A stretch of 64,000 nucleotides of DNA, taken from positions 202,678-266,677 of the forward strand of contig CACNGC010000002.1 of NCBI GenBank assembly GCA_902619805.1, in the 5' to 3' direction. This DNA is from an uncultured SAR116 cluster alpha proteobacterium (GTDB taxonomy: Bacteria > Pseudomonadota > Alphaproteobacteria > Puniceispirillales > Marisalimonadaceae). The first letter of the stretch is position 1. Every line of letters starts with the position of its first letter. The translations under genes were made by a program, and so were the position numbers. The notes beneath the pieces are model-generated. The model was given only the letters and a program-made list of their open reading frames with translations, had not been told where the DNA came from and made no database searches. Shown here one piece after another: positions 1-9,876 of this stretch.

Positions 1-2235
<2,235 letters not shown>

Positions 2236-2236
2236 A

Positions 2237-3469
2237 TTAATTTAAGACATTATCCTTTCTCATGATATGGTCTGAAATTTGTTGAGAAGTGAATGCGCTT
2301 AGTGTCCATCCAAGGTGTCCGTGACCAGTGTTGTAAAATACACCGGGTAACTTTCCACTTCCAACTTTTGGTACCATACTTGGTGTCATAGGTCTTAAAC
2401 CAGCCCATGGAATAGCGTGTTCGGTAGACACTTTAGGAAAAAGCTTATTACACCACTTAATAAGAGGATTAATTCTATCAGCCCTTATGTCTTTGTTATA
2501 ACCATTAAACTCAGCGGTACCAGCAACTCTAAATCTATTTTTTCCTAATCTACTCGAAACAATTTTAGCTTTATCATCTAGTAAAGACACATAAGGAGCA
2601 TTTTCTATGCTTTCTTTATCATCAAGCAATATTGTAATAGAATACCCTTTTACAGGATATATATTGATTTTGTCACCCAAGTTATTTGCTATAAATTTAC
2701 TGTTAACACCAGCACAAACAACAATCCCGTCATAATTTTGTTTCTGAATTTCATTTGATTGATTAAAGGTAAGTATTGGTTGTTTTTTGTCATGATTAAC
2801 ATCAACAATTTCTGTTTCGTAAAAAAATTTTACACCTTTCCTTTCACAAGCATCAGCAAGTAATTTTGTAAATTTATGAATGTCACCAGACATATCGCTT
2901 TTTGTATAAAATCCACCAATAAAATTCTTAAGATTTAGAGTTGGTTCAATAGACAACATTTCATCTATAGAAATTTCTTTTCTATCTAATCCAGCCTCCA
3001 AAAGCCATTTATTAACTTCTCTACCATGTTTTAATGATGCATCACACTCACATAAATGCATGATACCTTTCTCTTCAAGATCTAGTTCAATATTTTCTTT
3101 TTTTAGTATCCTTTTGAACTCATCTCTACTATTGATAGCCATTTTAGCGGTTAAAATTGTATTTTTTTTGTGGTTTGGAATATTACATATAAAATCCATT
3201 ATCCAGCTAATTTTATGAAAGTTTAGTTTTGGGTTGAATAGCAAAGGTGCATCTTTTTTTAACATCCATTGAATACCTTTTCCTATTGTTGACCAACTAT
3301 TCCATACTTCAGCGTTGCAAGCAGATAATTGACCACCATTTGCGAAACTTGTTTCCATAGCTGCATAACGGTTTTTATCAAAAACAGATACAATATACCC
3401 TCTTTCTAAGAGTTGGTAAGCAGTGGTTATCCCAGTTATGCCTGCTCCTACGATTGCTATATTTTTCAT
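2237..3469 (-). CDS. dadA: D-amino acid dehydrogenase small subunit family (DadA-like FAD oxidoreductase)
   Basis: A 410-residue FAD-dependent oxidoreductase of the DAO/DadA family, which oxidatively deaminates D-amino acids (or glycine in relatives) and passes electrons to the respiratory chain. The N-terminus has the Rossmann dinucleotide motif VGAGITGITTAYQL, followed by the DadA-type ETSFANGGQLS. The C-terminal FAD/substrate region reads GLRPMTPSMVPKVG and NTGHGHLGWT. Length matches DadA (about 410-430). The start is an ATG with a good Shine-Dalgarno (CGGAG, 6 bases upstream). It is the only gene downstream of a tandem glycine riboswitch, so its expression should respond to glycine. That raises the possibility that the substrate is glycine or a compound linked to glycine metabolism; the sequence alone does not settle this. 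Confidence 0.9.
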   Translation of the reverse strand: MKNIAIVGAGITGITTAYQLLERGYIVSVFDKNRYAAMETSFANGGQLSACNAEVWNSWSTIGKGIQWMLKKDAPLLFNPKLNFHKISWIMDFICNIPNHKKNTILTAKMAINSRDEFKRILKKENIELDLEEKGIMHLCECDASLKHGREVNKWLLEAGLDRKEISIDEMLSIEPTLNLKNFIGGFYTKSDMSGDIHKFTKLLADACERKGVKFFYETEIVDVNHDKKQPILTFNQSNEIQKQNYDGIVVCAGVNSKFIANNLGDKINIYPVKGYSITILLDDKESIENAPYVSLLDDKAKIVSSRLGKNRFRVAGTAEFNGYNKDIRADRINPLIKWCNKLFPKVSTEHAIPWAGLRPMTPSMVPKVGSGKLPGVFYNTGHGHLGWTLSAFTSQQISDHIMRKDNVLN

Positions 3470-3475
3470 AATAAA

Positions 3476-3523
3476 CTCCGTGACAAAGTTTTTGTAAATT
3501 AAATATTACCCCATCTGTCACGG
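3476..3523 (-). promoter_or_regulatory. Candidate expression platform: aptamer 3' end complementary to the dadA Shine-Dalgarno
   Basis: On the minus strand the 3' end of the second glycine aptamer contains CCGTGACA (3523 to 3516). The segment just before dadA contains the exact complement TGTCACGG (3485 to 3478), whose last two bases are part of the Shine-Dalgarno GGAG (3479 to 3476). Pairing the two would hide the ribosome site. The first copy lies in or next to the conserved 3' arm of the aptamer, so glycine-bound folding and this pairing should compete, predicting activation of translation by glycine. The complementarity is seen directly; the mechanism is inferred. Confidence 0.6.
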
Positions 3524-3675
3524 AACCTGAAAGATTGACCAAAATTGGCTTACCCCTTCGGTGGATGATAAAATCATCACTCTCCAGATTATCAACTTTT
3601 TGTGTTTCGGGTGCCTGAGAGTTTCCGGGGTGGTTGCTCCTTCGGCGGTTATAAATAACACTCTCACACAAAAAG
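3511..3675 (-). promoter_or_regulatory. Tandem glycine riboswitch (two aptamers) upstream of dadA
   Basis: Two glycine aptamers are read on the minus strand. Aptamer 1 has GAGAG, then CGCCGAAGGAGCAACC, then ACTCTCAGGCACC. Its P1 helix is a perfect 10-bp pair, CTTTTTGTGT (3675-3666) with ACACAAAAAG (3605-3596). Aptamer 2 has CTGGAGAG, then CCACCGAAGGGGTAAGCC, then CTTTCAGGTTCCGTGACAGA. The pairs of GAGAG, CCGAAGG and CTNTCAGG boxes are the hallmarks of the glycine riboswitch, and the short linker is typical of the cooperative tandem form. In other bacteria this element usually controls the glycine cleavage system; here it precedes dadA. Boundaries are approximate. Confidence 0.93.
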
Positions 3676-3731
3676 ACTTTGATAAACTTAGACTAACAAT
3701 GTTTTAAAATAAAAACAATAGTGTAAACTCT

Positions 3732-4670
3732 TTAAATTTTTATTTGCTTTTTTGAAACCATAAATACACCTAGACATGAAAGAGACAAACCCAAAAAGTC
3801 AAAAGAAGTGAATGTTTCTTCTAATATTAAAAAAGCAAGTAAAGCAGATATAGGAGGTACTAAAAAAAATAAAGTAGCTGTTTCATTTGCTTTATTCTTT
3901 GCTAGTAAATACATCAAAATTAAAAATGCACCAAGTGAAACAGCAAATATTTGCCATGACATGGCTAAAATAAAATCATTTGAAAAATTTATAAAAAATT
4001 TTTCAAAGCAAAGTGCTAATACAAGATGAAAAATTGCGGCGCTTAATGCTTGCAAAAAATTATTTCCAGACAAAGACAAATCGGATCCTATTTTTTTTTG
4101 CCAGATAATACCTAGTGAAGAAGAAACTAGTCCAACTATTCCAGCAAAAAAGGCAACTATGGTCAGACCATCAATTAGATCAGAAATTATAATTATCAAT
4201 GCACCACTAAATCCTAAAATAATTCCAAGCCACTGAAATTTAGTTAAAGTTTCATTCAAATAAATTTTTGCTAGAAATGATGTTAAAATAGGTTGTAATG
4301 ATACCATTAACGCTATAAGGGTAGCTGATATACCTCTAGATAAAGCAAAAAAAACTCCACCTAAATATAAGCCATGAAATAATAACCCGCTAATTGATGC
4401 ATTTTTGAAAGCCTTAAAAGAAATATATTTGTCTTTTGAAAAAAAAATAAAAAATAGGAAAAATAATGAAGCAACTATCCCAAATCTTATTGAAAGCGAA
4501 AGAAAAGGTGGGGCATTATCAACTATTATTTTGCTAGTAATAAATGCTGAAGACCAGAGTAATACAAAAATTATTGGTATTATATTATTAATATTAATAA
4601 CTTTCTTATTTGAAAAACAATTATAATAAATTATCTTGGATTTTCGATTGGACCTTTTTCTTCTAACCAT
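3732..4670 (-). CDS. EamA/DMT family membrane transporter
   Basis: A 312-residue inner-membrane protein of the drug/metabolite transporter superfamily, with about ten hydrophobic helices in two EamA repeats. The first begins IIFVLLWSSAFITSK; the second starts near residue 165 (GIVGLVSSSLGIIWQKK). The loop LNETLTKFQWLGIILGF and the C-terminal LEETFTSFDFLGLSLSCLGV are the usual EamA repeat ends. Substrate cannot be told. The ATG at 4670 overlaps the end of the rhodanese gene by 40 bases and adds a basic leader (MVRRKRSNRKSK); no later ATG/GTG/TTG lies before the first helix, so either this overlap is real or a rare start is used. It lies just upstream of the dadA riboswitch, on the same strand. 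Confidence 0.85.
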   Translation of the reverse strand: MVRRKRSNRKSKIIYYNCFSNKKVININNIIPIIFVLLWSSAFITSKIIVDNAPPFLSLSIRFGIVASLFFLFFIFFSKDKYISFKAFKNASISGLLFHGLYLGGVFFALSRGISATLIALMVSLQPILTSFLAKIYLNETLTKFQWLGIILGFSGALIIIISDLIDGLTIVAFFAGIVGLVSSSLGIIWQKKIGSDLSLSGNNFLQALSAAIFHLVLALCFEKFFINFSNDFILAMSWQIFAVSLGAFLILMYLLAKNKANETATLFFLVPPISALLAFLILEETFTSFDFLGLSLSCLGVFMVSKKQIKI

Positions 4671-5026
4671 TTATTAAAACCCCCAACTAGATGAGAGGTG
4701 TTTAAAAGCCCAATTTCCATTGCTGAAAGTGTGGCGAGTGCCGATCTCCAGTCAGATGCACAATAAAAAATGAAATGATAATTATCATTAAAAAAATTTT
4801 TATGATATGGGCTCTCAGGATCTATCCAAAACTCTAACATACATCTTGGAACATGTTTTGCTCCAAATATGCGACCAGATTTTTGAATTTCTCTTATATC
4901 CCTTACGTCAATGAATAAGTTAGTTTTGTTGGAATGCATTTTAATAGCATCGCCTACTTCTAAATTATTTATTTGTTTCTTAGCATTTTCTACAAGTTTT
5001 ATAACTGAGGTTTTTATTTTAATCAT
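4631..5026 (-). CDS. Rhodanese-like domain protein
   Basis: A single rhodanese domain of about 131 residues. It shows LFIDVRDIREIQKSGRI and GAKHVPRCMLEFW, the usual start of the fold, and an active-site loop FYCASDWRSALA with the catalytic cysteine, ending VGGFNKWLEE. Such proteins carry sulfur as a persulfide. The ORF track begins 12 codons earlier (5062), immediately beside the upstream gene; I prefer the ATG at 5026, which follows AGAGAAAG and gives a normal N-terminus. It lies 37 bases downstream of the renalase-like gene and probably shares its transcript. The sulfur acceptor is unknown. Confidence 0.85.
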   Translation of the reverse strand: MIKIKTSVIKLVENAKKQINNLEVGDAIKMHSNKTNLFIDVRDIREIQKSGRIFGAKHVPRCMLEFWIDPESPYHKNFFNDNYHFIFYCASDWRSALATLSAMEIGLLNTSHLVGGFNKWLEEKGPIENPR

Positions 5027-5063
5027 ATTTATTCTTTCTCTAAAAATAAATGAAACAATCAAT

Positions 5064-5996
5064 TTACTTTAATCTATTAAAAATTAAATTAGCTGCTTTA
5101 TTTCCTGAAATAAACGCAGCCTCAACATTTGGCCCCTCCAAAAAATCTCCTGCAATTGCAACTGGGTATTTTGGATCAATCTGAGGTCCTAAGCACTTTT
5201 TTGCTACCTTAGCATATCTCCAAACATGTAAACCATGAAACTTTATCTTTGAGCTAGAAAAAAACTGTTTTATTGAAGACATTATTTTTTCTGTCAAAAA
5301 ATTTTTGTTTTTATGATAATTTAAATCTGAAAATTTTTCATTGGTATGAGCAGTCCAAACATTTAGGTTGCTACCAGAGGCCATCCAACTCAATATTCCT
5401 GGTTTTTTATAAAAATCATAATAAGTTTTTAGACCTTGTGGAATTTCATCAAAAGTAAACATAAGTGCTATGCATGCGTGATATGATCCTGTATTGAGAG
5501 TTTTCTGTAATGAAGGAAATTGATTTAATAATTCACAGTTTTGAGGTGCTGGAAGTGTTGAAATGACACCATCGTAACTTATCCATTCTTTTATTTTATT
5601 ATCAAGAACTTTAATTTTATTATTATCTGATTTAATTCCAATAATTTTCACTTTTTGTTGGATGTGTAATTTTTTTGATAGATTTAGCAAAAAATCTCTC
5701 ATTGTTTTGTTTCCCCTATATCTTTTAGGATCAAAATTTCCAAATTCTTTTATATATTTTCCATTAACTCCGGTACTAATAATTTTTTTAAATTCATGTG
5801 TTTTGGCAGTAAAAAATTGGGCACCATGAAAAAAATAATTTGAACTAGAACCGATCTTTACTTCTCTAGTGCTTATTCTTCCACCTATAAAATTACCTTT
5901 ATCTAGAATGATTGAATTTATACCATAAGATTTTAGCTTTAATGATGAAGAAATTCCTGCTATTCCTGAACCTATTATTATCACTTTTTTTGACAT
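5064..5996 (-). CDS. FAD/NAD(P)-dependent oxidoreductase, renalase-like amine oxidase family
   Basis: A 310-residue flavoprotein. The N-terminus is a dinucleotide-binding motif (IIGSGIAGISSSLKLK), followed by GGRISTRE, the second FAD contact typical of the amine oxidase/renalase group, then FHGAQFFTAK as in bacterial renalase-like proteins. The C-terminal FAD motif is VAIAGDFLEGPNVEAAFISG. Bacterial relatives oxidise aberrant dihydronicotinamide isomers, but the substrate here is not proven. Start ATG follows AAAGGAT. It heads a leftward run with the rhodanese and EamA genes and is divergent from the HAD gene, 46 bases away. Confidence 0.85.
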   Translation of the reverse strand: MSKKVIIIGSGIAGISSSLKLKSYGINSIILDKGNFIGGRISTREVKIGSSSNYFFHGAQFFTAKTHEFKKIISTGVNGKYIKEFGNFDPKRYRGNKTMRDFLLNLSKKLHIQQKVKIIGIKSDNNKIKVLDNKIKEWISYDGVISTLPAPQNCELLNQFPSLQKTLNTGSYHACIALMFTFDEIPQGLKTYYDFYKKPGILSWMASGSNLNVWTAHTNEKFSDLNYHKNKNFLTEKIMSSIKQFFSSSKIKFHGLHVWRYAKVAKKCLGPQIDPKYPVAIAGDFLEGPNVEAAFISGNKAANLIFNRLK

Positions 5997-6042
5997 TTTT
6001 ATCCTTTCAAAAATAGTTATAATTTAGAGGATTTAAAATAAA

Positions 6043-7038
6043 ATGAAAAATTTAAATATAAAATCTGAATTTGTATTAGAAAAATTTCAATTTGATAAAA
6101 AATTTATAATTCCATCAGTCAAAGATATCAATGCAGACTCTGTCATAAATATTTATGAAAGTATGCGAGATTTTTTTCCAAAATATCAAGAAAATAATCA
6201 AGACATAATTTTAGCCCCCAGATTAGAAAATATTTTAGATAATTTTGAAGCTTTATTATTGGATGCGTTTGGCGTATTAAATGTTGGTTCTACCCTAATT
6301 CCTGGAATCATTGAAACACTAGAAAAAGCTAGACAAAAAAATATTACTCTTCTTGTTGTAACCAATGGTGCAAGTAATAATTCATTTAAAAAAAGAGATC
6401 AACTTGCTTCATTAGGATTAGAATTTTCAAATGATGAGATAATCTCAAGCAGAGAAACAGCTGAAATATTTTTGTCATTTAATCAACCTGAAGGTCCTTT
6501 GGGTGTTTTGGGTAATGTTGGTAATAATTTTAACATACCCAACCTTAGCAGTTTTGAACTTGAACAAGACCTAGATATGTTTGATGAAATGAATTCATTT
6601 ATATTACTAGGAACACTCCAATGGGATACTGTATGGCAAGAAATTTTGTTTAATTCTTTAAAAGCTAATCCAAGACCTTTATTTGTAGCTAATCCGGATT
6701 TAGTTGCTCCACATGAAAAAAAATTTAGTATGGAGGCCGCATATTATATATCGCATCTAATAAAAAAAGGCATTCATCTCCCTTTTTGGTTAGGAAAACC
6801 TTTCCCAATAATTTTTGAACTGGCTATAAATAGACTAAATGAGCTGTCTGGAAGACATATTCCTTTATCTAGAATAGGTATGGTTGGAGACACTTTGCAT
6901 ACAGATATTTTAGGTGCTAATAGTTATGGATTGAAATCTATTTTAATGACAAAATTTGGTTTATTAAAAAACACAAACGTAGGTAGTATAATTAAAAAAA
7001 CTAAAATTTCTCCAGATTATATTGTCGAGGCTCCATAA
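6043..7038 (+). CDS. HAD superfamily hydrolase, class IIA (TIGR01459-like)
   Basis: A 331-residue HAD-fold protein of the NagD-like IIA subgroup. Motif I is LLLDAFGVLNVG with the nucleophile Asp near residue 74; motif II is VVTNGAS; motif III/IV is WLGKPFP then MVGDTLHTDILGA. The second Asp of the usual DxD motif is replaced by Phe (DAF), as in a HAD-IIA subfamily with aromatic residues there (TIGR01459). The first 65 residues are extra to the HAD core, so the true start could be later. The ABC ATPase begins 3 bases after the stop, so the genes are probably cotranscribed. Substrate is unknown, likely a small phosphomonoester. Confidence 0.85.
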   Translation: MKNLNIKSEFVLEKFQFDKKFIIPSVKDINADSVINIYESMRDFFPKYQENNQDIILAPRLENILDNFEALLLDAFGVLNVGSTLIPGIIETLEKARQKNITLLVVTNGASNNSFKKRDQLASLGLEFSNDEIISSRETAEIFLSFNQPEGPLGVLGNVGNNFNIPNLSSFELEQDLDMFDEMNSFILLGTLQWDTVWQEILFNSLKANPRPLFVANPDLVAPHEKKFSMEAAYYISHLIKKGIHLPFWLGKPFPIIFELAINRLNELSGRHIPLSRIGMVGDTLHTDILGANSYGLKSILMTKFGLLKNTNVGSIIKKTKISPDYIVEAP

Positions 7039-7041
7039 GAT

Positions 7042-7839
7042 ATGAATACAGATCAAATAAATGATTTAATTTTAAAAAACATATCTTTCTCATATTATGA
7101 AAAAAATAATAAAAACATTATCTTGGATAATTTTAATTGTAAAATTAAAAAAGGTAAATTTACTAGTATTATTGGCCCTTCAGGCACAGGAAAATCGAGC
7201 TTGTTAAAGTTAATAGCTGGGTTAATGGTACCTGAAAAAGGAGAAATAAAGTTTGAAAATAAGACTTTGATTAGAGTAATCGACCAGATAACTTTAATTC
7301 AACAAAATCCTTCCTTAATGCCCTGGTTAAGTGTTTATGATAATATTATATTAGCTAACTCTAATAATAAAAAAACAAACTATAAAAATATAGATAAACT
7401 TATAAAAAATATTGGGTTAGGTGAGTTTTCTTCATACTTTCCTCATAAATTATCAGGAGGTTTATTACAAAGGGTTGCAATTGCGAGAGCATTGCTTTTT
7501 TGTCCTAGTTTATTGTTGTTAGATGAACCATTTGCGGCCCTAGATAATTTAAGTAGAGAGATTATTTCAACTGAACTTGTTTCAATAATTAAAAAAAATT
7601 CCCTTACTGTGTTAATGGTCACACATTCTATAGAAGAAGCAGCTTTATTAAGTGATGAAGTTTTGGTAACAGGAATGGCGCCACTTAGAGTTATAAATAA
7701 ATTCAATCCTCCCAAAAGTTTTAATAACCAGTCTTGGCAAAATTTAGGTCTCAGAAAATCATTGCAAGATAAATCTTTTAATGGCTATTTAAAATCAATT
7801 AGAGATACTTCATATTCTGTTCTGCAAAAGGAAAAATAA
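7042..7839 (+). CDS. ABC transporter ATP-binding protein, NitT/TauT (SsuB/TauB)-like, without cognate permease nearby
   Basis: A 265-residue ABC ATPase with all nucleotide-binding motifs: Walker A GPSGTGKSS, Q-loop LIQQNPSLMPWLSVYDN, signature LSGGLLQRVAIARAL (LSGGL in place of LSGGQ), Walker B LLLLDEPFAALD, and switch histidine in VTHSIEEAALLSDEV. The MPWLSVYDNI and IEEAALLSDEV segments are like ATPases for nitrate, sulfonate, taurine or pyrimidine-precursor importers. No permease or binding-protein gene is adjacent; neighbours are a HAD protein and folate-type genes, with gaps of 3 and 2 bases. It could serve the ATPase-less ynjBC pair at 21-24 kb or a permease outside the window; both are guesses. 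Confidence 0.92.
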   Translation: MNTDQINDLILKNISFSYYEKNNKNIILDNFNCKIKKGKFTSIIGPSGTGKSSLLKLIAGLMVPEKGEIKFENKTLIRVIDQITLIQQNPSLMPWLSVYDNIILANSNNKKTNYKNIDKLIKNIGLGEFSSYFPHKLSGGLLQRVAIARALLFCPSLLLLDEPFAALDNLSREIISTELVSIIKKNSLTVLMVTHSIEEAALLSDEVLVTGMAPLRVINKFNPPKSFNNQSWQNLGLRKSLQDKSFNGYLKSIRDTSYSVLQKEK

Positions 7840-7841
7840 GT

Positions 7842-8615
7842 TTGGAAATTAAAAATAAAACAATACTCGTTACAGCTTCAGCAAAAAGATTAGGAAAATT
7901 TATAGCTATTGATTTAACAAAGAAGAACTGGAAAATAGCTATTCATTACAATAAATCAAAAACATTGGCTGAAGAAACAGCACATTATTTATTTAAAATT
8001 GGTGGAAATGTAAGCACACATCAAGCTGATTTAACTTGTATTTCAGATATTGAAAAATTAGTAAAAGAAATTGAAGCACAAGATTCAAAGTGGGTTGGAT
8101 TAATTAATAATGCGGGTTATTTTAATTATGATAATGGGAATAGTTTTAGAGTGGAAGAGCTTCATCGTCACATGTCAGTGAACTTTATTGCTCCTACACT
8201 TTTAACTAAAGCATTAGCTAAATACACTACGAAGATGAAAAAACAGGAAAATAGCTCTCAAGGCTTTGTAATAAATATTCTCGATGCAAAAATTTTTGGA
8301 TTAAATCCAGATTATTATACTTACACATTATCAAAACAAGCAATGTATGGTCTTACAAAAATGTCAGCACTTACCTATGCCTCTTTTTTAAGAGTGAATG
8401 GTATAGCACCTGGTATAACTTTGTTAGCGCCAGGACAAGATCAAAAAGCTTTTGAAAAATCTCATAAAAAAAACTTGTTGAAGTCATCCAGTACAGTTGA
8501 AGAAATTTTAAATGCAATTCAACTCATTATAAATACTAAATCTATGACTGGACATGTAATGGTTCTTGATGGTGGAGCGCATCTTGCTCCTCCAAGAAGA
8601 GATGTTGGATTATAA
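7842..8615 (+). CDS. SDR oxidoreductase resembling pteridine reductase / FolM dihydromonapterin reductase
   Basis: A 257-residue short-chain dehydrogenase. The NADPH site TASAKRLGKFIA matches the pteridine reductase form (xxAKRLG). The active site is Asp...Tyr...Lys: ILDAK then YTYTLSKQ, with Tyr 13 and Lys 17 residues after the Asp, the spacing I recall for PTR1-type enzymes, and no classical catalytic Ser. It probably reduces a pterin (dihydrobiopterin, dihydromonapterin or dihydrofolate). The start is TTG two bases after the ABC gene, with AAGGAAAA upstream. folB follows immediately, which supports a role in pterin/folate metabolism. Confidence 0.85.
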   Translation: MEIKNKTILVTASAKRLGKFIAIDLTKKNWKIAIHYNKSKTLAEETAHYLFKIGGNVSTHQADLTCISDIEKLVKEIEAQDSKWVGLINNAGYFNYDNGNSFRVEELHRHMSVNFIAPTLLTKALAKYTTKMKKQENSSQGFVINILDAKIFGLNPDYYTYTLSKQAMYGLTKMSALTYASFLRVNGIAPGITLLAPGQDQKAFEKSHKKNLLKSSSTVEEILNAIQLIINTKSMTGHVMVLDGGAHLAPPRRDVGL

Positions 8616-8628
8616 TAAGAATATTAGC

Positions 8629-8985
8629 ATGAAGGTAAGAAATAGAAAAATACTTATAAATAACTTAATTATACAAGCATCGGTTGGTGTTTATGAATAC
8701 GAAAAAAAAAATAAACAAAAATTAATAGTAAATGTAGAATTACTACTTTCAAATGATTCTGAGCCAAAACAGGATAACCTAGAATCGACGCAGGATTATA
8801 GTCAATTTAGAAAATGTCTGATTGACATTATCCAAAGTCAACATTTCCAGTTACTAGAAGTGCTAGTAGAAAAGATACATTCAACTTTGATGATAAATAG
8901 TTATGTTATTGGTGCAAAAGTAAACATCTCTAAACCTAATATTTTTAATGATTGTGAAGTTGCTTACGAGTTATCAAATATTTAA
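8629..8985 (+). CDS. folB: Dihydroneopterin aldolase family protein (FolB)
   Basis: A 118-residue FolB/FolX-type T-fold protein. The opening strand LINNLIIQASVGVYEYEKKNKQKLIVNVEL is the family signature (short motif GVYEYEK), and LLEVLVEKI carries the conserved active-site Glu region; the end contains KVNISKPN. FolB converts dihydroneopterin to 6-hydroxymethyl-dihydropterin in folate synthesis. The ORF track starts at 8566 inside the SDR gene; the ATG at 8629, 13 bases after the SDR stop, gives the normal family length of about 118. It is the last gene of the rightward cluster and is convergent with gloB, overlapping it by 4 bases. Confidence 0.88.
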   Translation: MKVRNRKILINNLIIQASVGVYEYEKKNKQKLIVNVELLLSNDSEPKQDNLESTQDYSQFRKCLIDIIQSQHFQLLEVLVEKIHSTLMINSYVIGAKVNISKPNIFNDCEVAYELSNI

Positions 8986-9746
8986 AAACTATCCTTTTTA
9001 AGCCTAATCTCTGCAAAAGATTCAGAAGAATTATTGTTATTTAAACCAACTGATTTTATAAAATTATCATCGTCTGCTCTTAAAAATGGATTAATTTTTT
9101 TTTCTACTCCCAAATTAAATGGAACAGTTGGTAATCCTTTTTCTCTTTTATTTTTAATTTCTAAGCTTATTCTATTTAATAAAGCATTGCTAGTATCAAT
9201 ATTATTAGCGAATTTCATATTAGATAAAGTATATTCGTGACCACAATATACAGATGTATTATCTGGCAAAGATTTAAGTTTCATTAAACTTGACCACATT
9301 TGATCCATAGTACCTTCAAAAACTCGACCACAACCTAAATAAAATAAAGTATCTCCTGAAAACAAACATTTCTCATCCGGCATATAAAAACATACATGAC
9401 CTAATGTATGACCTGGTGTATGAAATACTTTTGTAGGTATACCTGTAATATTGATGGTTTCATTGTCTGAAACAAGAATATCAATATTTGAAATACGGTT
9501 TTTTTCATAAAAAGGAGCTATTAACGTTGATTTATAAATATCTAAAAGCTCTCTATTTCCCCCAACATGATCATGATGATGGTGAGTATTAATAACCTCG
9601 TCTAAATGCCATCTCTTATTATTTAAAAAATTTATTACTGGTTCCGCTTCTCCTGGATCTATCACGCTTGTTATATTTTTATGTTCATTTCGTAATAAAT
9701 AAATATAATTATCTGATAAAGCATTAATAATGAAGATTTTTAGCAT
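8982..9746 (-). CDS. gloB: Hydroxyacylglutathione hydrolase (glyoxalase II)
   Basis: A 254-residue metallo-beta-lactamase-fold hydrolase that splits S-lactoylglutathione to lactate and glutathione in methylglyoxal detoxification. The dinuclear metal motif NTHHHHDHVGG is near residue 53; HTPGHTLGHVCFY and FSGDTLFYLGCGRVFEGT supply further ligands; YCGHEYTLSN carries the late histidine. The C-terminal HAGH region (NPFLRADD) is present and length is normal. The start is an ATG with GGACT upstream. It runs as a single gene between two rightward clusters. Confidence 0.95.
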   Translation of the reverse strand: MLKIFIINALSDNYIYLLRNEHKNITSVIDPGEAEPVINFLNNKRWHLDEVINTHHHHDHVGGNRELLDIYKSTLIAPFYEKNRISNIDILVSDNETINITGIPTKVFHTPGHTLGHVCFYMPDEKCLFSGDTLFYLGCGRVFEGTMDQMWSSLMKLKSLPDNTSVYCGHEYTLSNMKFANNIDTSNALLNRISLEIKNKREKGLPTVPFNLGVEKKINPFLRADDDNFIKSVGLNNNNSSESFAEIRLKKDSF

Positions 9747-9876
9747 TTGAGTCCTTTGGAAATTGAAAAATTATTAAATGACTATTAAAAATTATCGTAT
9801 TATAAAAATTAATTTTATCAAAAAGTTTATTTTATTTTATTAAAGTATATATATGTACTTAAAGAAAAGGCGAAAT

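Noticed and set aside
3378-3671. 97-residue ORF over the dadA start region
   Set aside because: It is the riboswitch and the dadA 5' end in another frame; the coding-like content comes from the structured RNA.
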